Positions 36,441 to 46,076 are shown, counted from the stretch's first letter. The stretch: DNA of 64,000 bases from Staphylococcus schleiferi (GCF_900458895.1 NZ_LR962863.1:434001-498000), one strand, 5' to 3'. Numbers and translations: made by a program. The notes: a model not told the origin generated them from the letters alone.

Positions 36441-37958
36441 TTATACGCCAACATCTTCCCAAGCTTGAGCAACTTGACTCGCTACATTTTGTCCATATAA
36501 ATCTAAAGCAGATTGATATAGAGATGCTTTTGCATCATTGAAATTAGAAGTTGAAGTTAAATATTGAGATAAGGCTCTGTAATAAATTTGTTCTGAACGG
36601 TCTTTACCGATACGTTGAATCGTATTGTAAGCTGCTTTGTTCGGAATACCTGAATTTGTGTGAACGCCACCATTATCACTTGAAGTATGGACATATTGAC
36701 TCATATGAGAAGGTTGACCATATTGTTCTGGTGAAGACATGCTACGTAACGCATCGCCATCACGTCCTGGCGTGTATGCATCTTCCCCAATTAAGAAATC
36801 TTCTGAATCTACAAAATAAGCGAATACGTCAGAGAAACTTTCATTAAGTGCACCTGGTTGGTTGCGGTATACGAGGTTTGCTGTACTTTGTGTCACACCG
36901 TGCGTAATTTCGTGTGCAACGATATCATTCGCAGCAGATAAGTTTGTAAAAGTTACACCATCGCCGTCACCATAAATCATTTTATCGCCAATCCAAGCGG
37001 CGTTATTACGGTTGTCTTGTCCATTAAAACGGTTGACATGCGTAATAGATACAATTGGACTATCTTTATCGTCATACGAAGCACGACCAAATTTCGTTTT
37101 GTAGTAATCGTAAACTTGTTTCGCATAGTAGTTTGCATCTACACCTGCGCTTTGATATTTATCTGTAAAGTTTGTATCTCTATCAGTAATTAATTGAGCG
37201 GAGCCTGTTGCTTCATTAACTGTATAAGCAGACATAACAGCAGGTGCTGTGACATCTTCTAAACTATAACCATTACCAATACTGTTAATGTTGATCTCTT
37301 TAGTATCACCTAGTACCCCACGGCCAGTTCCTTTTGCAGCGGCATGCTTAATTAAATTCGTTTTTTCAATAATTTCTCCAGTTTGTGCATCGACTTTAAT
37401 ATCCCAATGGGCAACATCTGGTTTTGTCATAACTAATTCAATGTTATAAACGAATTTATTCTTTTCACCATCGATTTCGACTTTGTTTTCTTTAACAACG
37501 TGATCATCAATATTTTTAGCTTCTGATGACTTGACATCAACACTTTGGAATGCACGGTCGATGGCTTTATCTTTTGAAATTTCAACTTCGTTTGTCGGTT
37601 TGACTTTTTTAGCTTCAACTTCACCATTGACAAGAACGACTTTATTATCTTTATTCACGTGGACTTTGACTTCTTTGTCTGTCGCAAATGCACCATCAAC
37701 AACGGGTTGTAATGTGTAATGTGTAAAACCAAGTTTGTCCTTTTCTGCTTTAACGACTTCGTAATCTTCATAGTTCTTTTTAATGTCGCTAGGTAATTCT
37801 TTAAGCACTTCGTGTGCTTCAGATTGACTATGAACAGGTTGTTTAAAGTCATGTTTGAGAGGAATATCGGCTTTCGATTCAGCGTGAGCAGTGTCAGAGA
37901 TAGGTAAAAGACTTAAGCATAAAGAACTAGATAATACTAATTTTGAAATTTTATACAT
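36441..37958 (-). CDS. aur: Secreted M4 (thermolysin-type) metalloprotease, aureolysin-like
   Basis: 505-residue preproenzyme (aureolysin has 509). Signal peptide to about residue 26 (AHA), FTP and PepSY propeptide to about 205, then the mature M4 domain. Zinc and catalytic residues are visible: H349-E350-ITH353 and GALNESFSD with E373; the later GGVHTNSGIPNKAAY carries the proton-donor His. The calcium-binding acidic residues of the family also appear to be kept. It degrades host proteins and processes other secreted proteins. The symbol is by homology; related species use other names for this gene. Confidence 0.93.
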   Translation of the reverse strand: MYKISKLVLSSSLCLSLLPISDTAHAESKADIPLKHDFKQPVHSQSEAHEVLKELPSDIKKNYEDYEVVKAEKDKLGFTHYTLQPVVDGAFATDKEVKVHVNKDNKVVLVNGEVEAKKVKPTNEVEISKDKAIDRAFQSVDVKSSEAKNIDDHVVKENKVEIDGEKNKFVYNIELVMTKPDVAHWDIKVDAQTGEIIEKTNLIKHAAAKGTGRGVLGDTKEININSIGNGYSLEDVTAPAVMSAYTVNEATGSAQLITDRDTNFTDKYQSAGVDANYYAKQVYDYYKTKFGRASYDDKDSPIVSITHVNRFNGQDNRNNAAWIGDKMIYGDGDGVTFTNLSAANDIVAHEITHGVTQSTANLVYRNQPGALNESFSDVFAYFVDSEDFLIGEDAYTPGRDGDALRSMSSPEQYGQPSHMSQYVHTSSDNGGVHTNSGIPNKAAYNTIQRIGKDRSEQIYYRALSQYLTSTSNFNDAKASLYQSALDLYGQNVASQVAQAWEDVGV

Positions 37959-38248
37959 TTTATCAACTCCATTAATTTTTAATACAACAGAAGTTTAATA
38001 AAATTATAAGTTTAAAATACAAATTTTGCCTAAGTGTAGATAAATAGTTCGTAGATGTTAAAATTTTTTTAAAAAATAAGATATTTATTCGACAATGAAA
38101 TTTTGTTTTTAAGATTTATGTTTATTTGTTAACTATTTAATAAGTAAAACTATATATAGATGACGATACAAATAATTTTATAGGTGTGTATGTTTTTAAA
38201 CACATAAAAAGGGAATGGAAATCATATACTATTGAAAGGGGTTTTATC
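37959..38248. other. Divergent region between M4 protease and SDR genes
   Basis: Highly AT-rich, with no gene. It contains the SigB-like promoter for the SDR gene at 38192-38216. Confidence 0.55.
38192..38216 (+). promoter_or_regulatory. SigB-type promoter of the SDR gene
   Basis: GTTTTT (38192-38197), 13-base spacer, GGGAAT (38211-38216), close to the SigB consensus GTTTAA-N12-15-GGGWAW and 32 bases before the start codon. Confidence 0.65.
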
Positions 38249-39130
38249 ATGTCTAATAATAATCCGTTGAAGCAATTTTTTAATGGTGATTTTGAAGAAC
38301 AACCTCAAGAATATCCTGGGATTCAAAAACAAATGACGCCTGTCCCAGATTGTGGAGAAGAAACATATGAAGGTGCCAATAAATTAAAAGGTAAAAAAGC
38401 ATTAGTGACTGGTGGCGACTCAGGTATTGGTCGTGCTGCTGCAATTGCATATGCCAAAGAAGGCGCGGATGTTGCGATTGCTTATCATCCAGATGAACAA
38501 GAAGATGCTGAAGAAGTCAAAGCAGTGATTGAAAAAGCAGGTCAAAAAGCGGTATTACTGCCTGGTGATTTACGTGATGCTAAATATGCAAAACAAATGG
38601 TTAAGGATGCCCACAGTCAATTAAATGGACTTGATATCCTTGTATTAAATGCAGGTATGCAACAATATGAATATGAAATTGAAAACTTAGCTGCAGATCA
38701 ATTAACAGATACATTTGAAGTCAATGTTTTCTCAAATATTTATTCAATTCAAGAAGCATTGCAATATTTTGAACCTGGTGCGAGCATCATCGTAACTGCA
38801 TCTATCCAAGGTGTAAAACCGAGTGCACATCTAGTGGTTTATGCGATGACAAAAGCTTCTAACATTTCAATGACGAAAAGTTTAGCCGCACAATTAGGAT
38901 CTAAAGGCATCCGAGTTAATGCGGTTGCTCCAGGCCCTATTTGGACACCACTTCAAGTAAGCGGAGGTCAACCACAAGAAAGCCTTCCAAAATTTGGTCA
39001 AAATCAACCACTGCAACGTGCAGGTCAACCTGTTGAACTTGCAGATGTCTATGTGTTACTTGCGTCAGACAATGCAAGCTATATTACAGGACAAGTTTAT
39101 GGTGTAACAGGTGGTGCACCGATTAATTAA
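38249..39130 (+). CDS. Short-chain dehydrogenase/reductase, general-stress type
   Basis: 293-residue NAD(P)-dependent oxidoreductase. An extended N-terminus (FEEQPQEYPGIQKQMTPVPD) is typical of the YhdF/YhxD-like stress SDRs. TGGDSGIGRAA is the cofactor motif, LVLNAGMQQ the NAG motif, and S..(x)..VVYAMTKAS supplies the Tyr and Lys of the active site. PGPIWTPLQ follows. ATG 38249 follows AAAGGGG. A SigB-like promoter upstream fits induction in general stress. Substrate unknown. Confidence 0.9.
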   Translation: MSNNNPLKQFFNGDFEEQPQEYPGIQKQMTPVPDCGEETYEGANKLKGKKALVTGGDSGIGRAAAIAYAKEGADVAIAYHPDEQEDAEEVKAVIEKAGQKAVLLPGDLRDAKYAKQMVKDAHSQLNGLDILVLNAGMQQYEYEIENLAADQLTDTFEVNVFSNIYSIQEALQYFEPGASIIVTASIQGVKPSAHLVVYAMTKASNISMTKSLAAQLGSKGIRVNAVAPGPIWTPLQVSGGQPQESLPKFGQNQPLQRAGQPVELADVYVLLASDNASYITGQVYGVTGGAPIN

Positions 39131-39166
39131 TCGGTTTACACGTACACACATCTTTTTATATAAGAG

Positions 39167-39201
39167 CCAGAAGTCGAGCGTATTTCGATTTCTGGTTTTT
39201 T
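39167..39201 (+). terminator. Terminator after the SDR gene
   Basis: CCAGAAGTCGA pairs with TCGATTTCTGG (one mismatch region) and six T residues follow. Confidence 0.8.
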
Positions 39202-39355
39202 ATGCTGGATTTCCTTTGCAGTTCGAGAGTCATCCATTGTCAGATGCTTTAAAAATCGAATCAAAAGCGCTATTCGCATAAATAAACAGTTGATTTGAGA
39301 ACGAATTTCATTTATCATAAATCGTAATTATTACTATTTTAGATAGGTGAAAAAG

Positions 39356-40517
39356 ATGACATACGAATGGGTTATTATCGGAGGTGGCGTACAAGCGACA
39401 ACGATTGCGTTACAATTAAGAAGCCTGGGGCTACCGAAAGAACAATTGAAAATGATTGATCCACATGAGCGATTGTTAGGACAATTTGAAATGCAAACGG
39501 GGCGAATTGGTATGCCTTATTTAAGATCGCCATTAGTGCATCATTGTCATCCCGAGCCGTTTGATTTGAAAAAATTTGCGAAAAAAGAAGGCTATGTTCA
39601 GGCGATGATTGGACAATATCAACGGCCACGTTTGGATATGTTTTTTGATCATACGCGTTATTGGATAGATGCATATGAATTAGAAACATGTCACATTTGT
39701 CAAAAGGCGCGACACCTTTGTCAATGTGATACGTTATGGGAAATTGAATTAGAGGATGGGCAAAAAAATTAAAGCGCAACAATTAATTTTAGCGATGGGA
39801 ACACATCATACGCCATTCATACCTCAAATATTTCAACATCAACCTGATGTTCAACATATTCATAGTGAACAATTAGAGCCTATTGCTGAAGTTTCACATG
39901 TGGTCGGCAGTGGGATATCAGCTGGACATTTAGCTATCAAATTGATTAAAGAAAATCAAGATAAGACGATTCATTTGTGGATGAAGAAAGACTATGAGAT
40001 CCATGATTTTGATGCAGATCCGGGTTGGTTAGGTCCGAAAAATATGAAACATTTTCAAGAAGAGCCACTTTCTGAACGCGCGCTTGTTAATCGCCAAGAA
40101 CGCCATAAAGGTTCGATGCCTAAAGATATGTGTATGACTTTAAAAAATTATGAAAAACAAGGTCGATTGATTGTTCATCATACAGCCATTGATCACGTCG
40201 AAGATCATATGATTATCGCGGGAGACTTAAAAATGCATTATGATGGCATTTATTTAGCGACAGGTTTTGTGCCAGATTTAATGACACAGCCTTTACTTCG
40301 AGACATTTTGGCTTTACCAGAAGCACAATTAGTCTCAGGTTATCCTCGTATTTCAGATGAGCTAGAATGGTTACCCCATTTATTTGTCTCAGGAATGTTA
40401 GCCGATTTACAATTAGGTCCTTTTGCGCGAAATATTATGGGAGGCCGTCAAGCTGCATTAAGAATTGGAAAGGTTTATTCAAATCGAATCGCAACGTATC
40501 AACAAGCAGTAAGTTAA
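39356..40517 (+). pseudogene. FAD/NAD(P)-binding oxidoreductase, one-base frameshift
   Basis: Lysine-N-oxygenase-like or pyridine-nucleotide-disulfide-type flavoprotein. The first part has WVIIGGGVQATTIALQL (FAD dinucleotide fold) and CHICQKARHLCQC, a Cys-rich insert; the second has LILAMGTHH, HVVGSGISAGHLAI (second nucleotide fold) and IYLATGFVPD. The two parts are in different frames. Removing one A from the A7 run at 39762-39768 joins ELEDGQ to KIKAQQLILAMG and gives one 386-residue protein. Nothing else is damaged, so the shift is recent or an artefact. ATG 39356 follows TAGGTG. Confidence 0.85.
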
Positions 40518-40640
40518 CGCTCATGCCTCGTTTCAGTTGGACATTCAAATTGCGTCATAATGCCATTCGTTATAAGATGAGAATATGTGTGTAAAGATGT
40601 CTTATTCTTTAAAAACGATTGGAAAAGGGGAGTGGCAAGC

Positions 40641-41025
40641 ATGATTAAGTGTGTTTGTTTTAGTAGATAGAAAGGCAGATCACTTACGCTTGGTTCAAGT
40701 GAGACATAGAGATAAAATGTACTTCCCAGGCGGCAAAATTGAACCGGGTGAAACGATGGAAGCGGCATTAATTAGAGAAGTGAAAGAAGAATTACAGTTA
40801 GAGTTTAAACCTGAAAATATCATTTATGTCGGAACCGTTGTAGGACAAGCTTATCCGCAACATGATGAGCAAACGGAATTGAATGGCTTTAAAGTGAATC
40901 ATGCTATTGATTGGTCTCGCGTTTCAATCAATGCAGAAATTACAGATATTGATTGGGTCCATATAGACGATGTCGACCGCATTGCACCGGCTGTTCAGCA
41001 ATGGATTGATACTTACGAACGTTAA
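40641..41025 (+). pseudogene. NUDIX hydrolase, probable one-base frameshift near start
   Basis: NUDIX pyrophosphohydrolase of about 127 residues with the box GGKIEPGETMEAALIREVKEEL (G-x5-E-x7-REUxEE) clear in shorter pieces. The good start is ATG 40641 behind GGGGAG, reading MIKCVC, but this frame meets TAG at 40665 or so. Dropping one T from the T4 run at 40658-40661 gives MIKCVCLVDRKADHL and runs into the NUDIX frame to 41025. Otherwise translation would have to begin at GTG 40651, which lacks a ribosome site at the right distance. Substrate unknown. Confidence 0.78.
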
Positions 41026-41031
41026 AAAATA

Positions 41032-41083
41032 AAACAGCTTATCGCTATTTTCCAATAAATTGGAGCTAACGTAAGCTGTTTTA
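41032..41083. terminator. Bidirectional terminator between NUDIX and the minus-strand gene
   Basis: AAAACAGCTTA (41032-41042) pairs with TAAGCTGTTTT (41073-41083); both flanks are A/T runs. Confidence 0.85.
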
Positions 41084-41087
41084 TTTT

Positions 41088-41483
41088 TTATTGCTTGATT
41101 TGGTATAGATTAGGATAAAAACCAATTCGAGGGAAATTAAAGCCTATCGTTTTAATTTCAGCTTTTTTACCTTCTACAATATCTTCTTGAATGCTTTGGC
41201 TATTAAATTTACCATGCAACAATATATCATCATTTTGAATTTTTATCGTCTCTTTACCATGTTTTAAAACGATAAAACGACTTGTTCCAGTCGTTAGACC
41301 ATGATTTTCTTTATATTTTTCAACGACGACCCCTTGATAAGTTTTATGATTTAGTTCAGGTATAACGGTTGCCATACCTATAAAAAGAATCGCAAGGATA
41401 AAAACTGTGACAAAAATAATTTTCATCACCTTTGGGCCGACCTTTTCAAAAAAAGAATTAATCCATTGCTTAATTTTATTCAT
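41088..41483 (-). CDS. Membrane-anchored hypothetical protein
   Basis: 131 residues with one hydrophobic segment at about 22-44 (IIFVTVFILAILFIGMATVI) and an exported domain of about 85 residues that looks beta-rich (YQGVVVEKYKENHGLTTGTSRFIVLKHG). This layout resembles small single-pass proteins with an OB-like or barrel ectodomain, but I cannot name a family. The start has AGGAGC seven bases upstream; the frame continues upstream without a ribosome site. Confidence 0.72.
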   Translation of the reverse strand: MNKIKQWINSFFEKVGPKVMKIIFVTVFILAILFIGMATVIPELNHKTYQGVVVEKYKENHGLTTGTSRFIVLKHGKETIKIQNDDILLHGKFNSQSIQEDIVEGKKAEIKTIGFNFPRIGFYPNLYQIKQ

Positions 41484-41571
41484 TAAAATCGCTCCTAACA
41501 CCCGCATTATATCTAATAAATGACGACATGCATAGTCTGCAGGCACTTTGAATACCGTAAATGACATAAAA

Positions 41572-41622
41572 AAATCATGAGGTCGAAGCCCTATTCGGAA
41601 ATTGGATTCGACCTCATGATTT
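41572..41622. terminator. Terminator of the CdaR-type gene
   Basis: Perfect 16-base stem (AAATCATGAGGTCGAA and its complement) with A/T runs on both sides. Confidence 0.9.
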
Positions 41623-41640
41623 ATTTTTTTATCATTTGAA

Positions 41641-42774
41641 TTAGCATTGTGCACTTTCATATAAGATTTGTGCGATTCGTAATAATACAATCCCGTCTAT
41701 CGTATTGGGGTCCCATCCTGTAATTTCATGGATTTTTTTAATGCGATAGTTCAGCGTATTGCGGTGAATAAATAAGTCATTTGCCGTTTTGACGAGTTTA
41801 CCGTGATTTCTAAAGTAGGCCTCAATCGTTTCATTGAGATATTTATCTTCTCCAAAATCTAACAATTTTTTGTAGTTAGACACAAGTGACATTTCATTCG
41901 ACGGCGTGAATTTTTTAATGTTATTACAAATTGTCGCCAGTTCATGGCTTTTATACGTATGCAAGCCTTCTTGAATTTTTAAATCGTGCATCAGCACTTT
42001 AAGGGCTGTCGCCTCATTATAAGATTGTATGAGTCCTTGTAATCCGTTAGTAATGGAGCCAAGTGTAATTAATGTGCGGGAAAAGATGTCATCTTTCATC
42101 TCACTCTCAATGGAGGCTCTGATTTCAGATTGTGTTTGACCACGATTGTCATTGGATTTGAGTATGAATACATATTCAGAAGGAGAAATTTCAATAATGT
42201 CATCGCCTGGTAATTTCCAGTCTTCTAAAGCGCGGCGCAATGTCATGATTTTCGTTTTACTTGTACTATTAATCGAGATGAGTGCGACAGTAAAGTCTTC
42301 ATTTAAGCCTAACTTTTCAATGACATTTTTACGGTTATAGGCTTGGATTTGTCGCTGTGGATTAAATAATATATGTGCAAGCATCTGTGTTCGAGATAAT
42401 GTTTCTTCAAAGCGCGTGGAACGTTCGAATTCTTGTTCGACGATGAACTCTGCATTTAATTTTAATAAATGTGAATAAATTCTAATTTCATCTGGCTCTC
42501 CTACTACAAAAAGTGCGCCGTACGTTTTCCCACTATGTGTAATCGGAATAATGACACCAGTCTGTTTAACCTTCCAAAATTTCATATCCTCTTTTTCAAT
42601 ATCGATAGGGAGATTTCGTTGTATAGAATGGCGGGCAGCAGGGTAAAAAACGCCTATTTTATCTGAATTTGATGTTGCGATGACGTAACCGCTTCTATTC
42701 AGGATCAGTACATCTGACTTAATAATTGATGATGCTTTTTTTACGACTTTTTGAGCCCAATGTTGTTTAATCAT
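41641..42774 (-). CDS. CdaR-family transcriptional regulator
   Basis: 377 residues: N-terminal sugar-diacid recognition domain (about 5-135; VLILNRSGYVIATSNSDKIG, GVIIPITHSGKTYGALFVVG), a central GGDEF-like spacer and a C-terminal PucR-type HTH (about 315-375; LVKTANDLFIHRNTLNYRIKKIHEITGWDP). CdaR activates glycerate or glucarate use in other bacteria, usually beside a glycerate kinase and GntP permease. Neither is next to it here, so its target is elsewhere or different. Confidence 0.9.
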   Translation of the reverse strand: MIKQHWAQKVVKKASSIIKSDVLILNRSGYVIATSNSDKIGVFYPAARHSIQRNLPIDIEKEDMKFWKVKQTGVIIPITHSGKTYGALFVVGEPDEIRIYSHLLKLNAEFIVEQEFERSTRFEETLSRTQMLAHILFNPQRQIQAYNRKNVIEKLGLNEDFTVALISINSTSKTKIMTLRRALEDWKLPGDDIIEISPSEYVFILKSNDNRGQTQSEIRASIESEMKDDIFSRTLITLGSITNGLQGLIQSYNEATALKVLMHDLKIQEGLHTYKSHELATICNNIKKFTPSNEMSLVSNYKKLLDFGEDKYLNETIEAYFRNHGKLVKTANDLFIHRNTLNYRIKKIHEITGWDPNTIDGIVLLRIAQILYESAQC

Positions 42775-43553
42775 TAATTCCAGCTCCTATTGTTATGTAT
42801 TTCGCCAGTAGGATGTGAAAGCATCCTCCTTTATAAAAGAGATAAAAATACAGCAGACTTTATGTCAACGATGTGTATTTTTTAAGCATGACTATGCTCT
42901 AAATCTTTTGATAGGGAAGAGAATAACACGATTTAACGTATCCGCTCTGGTTTAAAAATTTTTTTCAGAATCCCTTAGTCATTTTCAATATATGAATCGA
43001 TATACCATTGTTTGAAACAAATTGTTTTCATCAACAATCAAAACCCATCAATGAAACTATCATAGCATTTGTTGTAGTGACACACTAGAAAACAACTTGA
43101 TTCTATTTATAAAGATTTTTATTTAAAACAATGTTTCGTACGTGTTTCATATTATTACATTTCCGTTACGTCTATGCTTAAAACATAATTTCGTTAAAAT
43201 TGTTAAATAATTTAAAACTTAGATTAATATCCAAAACATAAAAGTATGAGTCCATATTTGAATGTGAATAAGTTTCCTTGATTGTACATTTTACCTATTC
43301 TTATATCATAAAGCACATTTATCTTCATATGCAAATTATATTGAATATTTTTTTGAATTTATAAATACTATTGATTTTACATTTGTACAAGGTTTTGTAC
43401 TGTGGATTGAAACTGACAAATGGTGATTCAATCTTCATCTTTACAAGAGTTAACAGAAAAACCGAATAAGAAATGAAAACATGAAAAAACAAGCAAAGAG
43501 CAGACTGAAAAAAACAAATCTAATTGATTTCTGTTCCCCTTGCTTGTTCATTT
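42775..43553. other. Long AT-rich intergenic region, 780 bases
   Basis: No open frame with a ribosome site on either strand. The part before 43450 is AT-rich without a recognisable repeat or RNA; the end holds the terminator of the YeiH gene (43488-43548). The CdaR promoter should lie at the left end. Confidence 0.55.
43484..43548 (-). terminator. Terminator of the YeiH-type gene
   Basis: AACAAGCAA (43488-43496) pairs with TTGCTTGTT (43540-43548); the A-run at 43484-43489 is the T-run on the minus strand. Confidence 0.7.
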
Positions 43554-44540
43554 TTATAGCATTCCGAATAGGCTCAACACAATAAGGCTTGTCACAATTA
43601 AAGCAGCCCAAGTTAATAGGCCAAGCAAAATAGGTCTTAGCCCTGCTTTTTTAAATTGACTGAATTTCACAGATAATCCGACACCCGCTAAAGCGACAGT
43701 GATAAGAAAGAGCGCAATCATTTTAAAAATTTGAATGACATCATGTGAAAAGTTAAACAGCGTACTGATGAGTGAGGCTACAATAAACCAAATAATAAAT
43801 CCTGGAACCGCACGAATAATGGTAGGACGCTCCCCTTGTTTTTGAGCTTCTTGCCGTTGTGTAACCCATAGGGCAAGAATAATCGTAATAGGAATAATAA
43901 AGAGTGTTCGTGTTAGTTTAACAATCGTTGCAACCTCAAGCGCTTTTGATCCGTAAAGGGCACTCGCAGCGACAACACTAGACGTATCGTTGATCGCTGT
44001 CCCACTGAAAAAACCAAAAGCTTCTTGACTCATATGTAAAAAATGACCGATTGGTGGAAAAATAATCACTGCAACTAAATTGAATAGAAACACGGTTGAT
44101 AAACTAAAAGCAATGACCTCATCTTTGGCTTTAATGATTGGACTTGTTGCTGCGATTGCAGAACCCCCACAAATAGATGTACCGACGCCTATGAGTATAC
44201 CGGTGTGGGTATCAATTTTTAATAGTTTAACACATACTGTAACAACGACGAGCGCGACGAGTAGTGTCACGATAAGGATTGGCAAAGATTTAAGTCCAAT
44301 GGAACCAATCGACTGAAAGCTAAGTGTGAAACCGAGGGCGATAATGCTGTAATGTAATATTTTTTTACTGCTGAATTGAATCCCTGGTTTTAACGTTTGC
44401 GGCAATTGAATACAGTTATTTAGCACCATACCAATAAGCATTGCGAAAATGGCACTTCCTATAATAGGAAAGAAATGACCGAGCAATGTGGCAACTATCG
44501 CAATACTCAATGTAAGCATGAGACCTTTAATTTTAGACAC
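43554..44540 (-). CDS. YeiH-family putative sulfate exporter (UPF0324)
   Basis: 328-residue inner-membrane protein with about ten hydrophobic segments. GVGTSICGGSAIAATSPIIKAKDEV near residue 118 and AINDTSSVVAASALYG near 180 are the two conserved repeats of this family. Substrate is not proven; the sulfate label is a database convention. Monocistronic, on the minus strand. Confidence 0.88.
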   Translation of the reverse strand: MSKIKGLMLTLSIAIVATLLGHFFPIIGSAIFAMLIGMVLNNCIQLPQTLKPGIQFSSKKILHYSIIALGFTLSFQSIGSIGLKSLPILIVTLLVALVVVTVCVKLLKIDTHTGILIGVGTSICGGSAIAATSPIIKAKDEVIAFSLSTVFLFNLVAVIIFPPIGHFLHMSQEAFGFFSGTAINDTSSVVAASALYGSKALEVATIVKLTRTLFIIPITIILALWVTQRQEAQKQGERPTIIRAVPGFIIWFIVASLISTLFNFSHDVIQIFKMIALFLITVALAGVGLSVKFSQFKKAGLRPILLGLLTWAALIVTSLIVLSLFGML

Positions 44541-45050
44541 AATGGACCTTCCTTTCTCAAATTGTTAAGTCATACATTAATGCACGAAAACACAATCAAT
44601 GGGTGATAAATACGTGACTATTTTTAGCGCAATTATTATGAATTGGAAACAATTTGAACACGATGATGTACTAAAGTGCGCAATCAATTACTTTGAATCA
44701 AGTAAGAAACGGGCAACCCACCCATCAAAAATTTTTGCAACTCCTCCATATTTTTTCATCATCTTCAACAAACTTAATTTTGTTACTCAAGACAAAAAAA
44801 CTCCTTTTCAATTTTTATTTAATTTAGCTATAATATAGCACTAAGAGCGTGTACAGTCTAATCAGACTAGTACACGCTCTTTTATTATTTATTCCAATTT
44901 CCTTTTGACTTGGAACCTTTGAGCTATATGTTTTTTAGTTGGTGTTAACTTGGTTTAATCCCAATTCAACCCCACCAACTTTTACAGACAAGCTGTAATA
45001 ACATATAGCTCTATTCCAAGCACAAAAATTTTTTCGGCATAAAGGTAACG
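44541..45050. other. Boundary between chromosome and plasmid-like remnant
   Basis: No supported gene. It contains a promoter-like TATAAT directly followed by a strong terminator (44829-44885). Beyond 44890 the sequence becomes AT-rich and repetitive, leading into the plasmid-like block. Confidence 0.5.
44829..44885 (+). terminator. Strong hairpin terminator right behind a -10-like box
   Basis: AAGAGCGTGTAC / GTACACGCTCTT (44843-44854, 44870-44881) with an inner AGTCT/AGACT stem and a T-rich tail. TATAAT at 44829-44834 lies only 9 bases before the stem, so a transcript from it would be about 45 bases long. Confidence 0.75.
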
Positions 45051-45239
45051 CTACTGTTTATTTTCATCTTGCTTCTGATGATTATATTCTTTTAAATAAA
45101 TCAGGGAAAATATCAAAAGGAACAACGGAATCACAAAAACCCACAAATTTAAATTCCATGTATACAAACAATATATAATCCCCAAATCAGCTAAAAGAAA
45201 AGCCACAACAAAAACAAATAAAAAATTAAAAAACTTCAT
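45051..45239 (-). CDS. Small two-helix membrane protein in the plasmid-like block
   Basis: 62 residues, two hydrophobic segments (FNFLFVFVVAFLLADLGIIYCLY and LWVFVIPLFLLIFSLIYL) and a charged tail (KEYNHQKQDENKQ). GGGAGGG lies 5-6 bases before the ATG, which supports translation. It is divergent from a broken secreted-protein gene 67 bases away. Size and layout are compatible with an immunity protein, but there is no sequence match to support this. Confidence 0.62.
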   Translation of the reverse strand: MKFFNFLFVFVVAFLLADLGIIYCLYTWNLNLWVFVIPLFLLIFSLIYLKEYNHQKQDENKQ

Positions 45240-45306
45240 AAAAACCCTCCCTATTTGAGTTATAACTACAAAAAACTAAAAATAAAAAGATACAGGAGAA
45301 CAAAAA

Positions 45307-45940
45307 ATGAAAAACAAATTGATAATATGCATTTTATTCACTTGTTTAATTAGTTTTAATTTACTAAAAACACAGTCAGTTGCCAACGCAGAAACACAAG
45401 ATAATTCTTAGTTATCTACTTATGAAGAAGATATAATTACAAATGATATTTCAATTACTGAAGAAAATGGAGACAAAATCTGCTTTGAAAGCGAAGAAGA
45501 TAAAAAATGTACTTGAAGAAGATAAAAAAATGTACTTAAATAACCAAAACAACAATATATAATCAAGAGCCGTTGATTTATCACAAAAAGTAAAAACTAT
45601 ATCTTCAACAAGATACAATATGAGATTTTCGGGATATTCTAATATGACTCCTAATTGGACAAAAGCCTCAAAATACACAACACATGCAGGAAGATCTTTA
45701 AAATTTAGTACAGGTGCCCAATATAAAGGTATTAATCTCACTTTAGGATTTGGTAGAACTTATGGTGTAACAACAACAATAAAAGCAAATTCAAAACGAT
45801 ATAGTAGATTAGCAGGTTACTAAGATATAACATTAACGAAAAAGCAAAGAATATATTATCAAGCCGAGACAAAAATTAATACTGTAAACTTTGTAACTCA
45901 AAAAACACATGCAAAATATGTGAAAGTAAAATACAAATGA
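45307..45940 (+). pseudogene. Decayed gene for a small secreted protein
   Basis: A signal peptide (MKNKLIICILFTCLISFNLL ... VANA) starts at ATG 45307 behind AGGAG. The frame then has TAG near 45409, a one-base shift at a 22/23-base tandem duplication (45493-45514, 45515-45537; A6 versus A7), TAA near 45560 and TAA at 45821-45823, before ending in KYVKVKYK at 45940. The longest intact piece (45620-45823) reads GYSNMTPNWTKASKYTTHAG and LGFGRTYGVTTTIKAN. Several independent nonsense changes show true decay. Family not identified; possibly a small secreted toxin or bacteriocin-like protein (speculative). Confidence 0.7.
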
Positions 45941-46045
45941 TTTTTAGTATAACAACACAAATGAAAATATAATAGCATCTCAGTCCAACACTATCGCGTC
46001 GCTTTGCGTTCATGCGCGCTGCCCAAACGCTTAACGGGTTCCACC

Positions 46046-46069
46046 CTTTGCGTTTTCACGGTCGCAAAG
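46046..46069. repeat. Inverted repeat in GC-rich stretch next to rep remnant
   Basis: CTTTGCG / CGCAAAG (46046-46052, 46063-46069) within a 90-base GC-richer patch (about 45980-46070) holding GCGTCGC and GCGCGC pieces. It may be the remains of a plasmid origin or a hairpin at the end of rep. Confidence 0.5.
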
Positions 46070-46076
46070 CATATTA

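Noticed and set aside
44599..44838. 79-codon frame downstream of the yeiH promoter side
   Set aside because: No ribosome site and it runs into the promoter/terminator unit; composition looks random.
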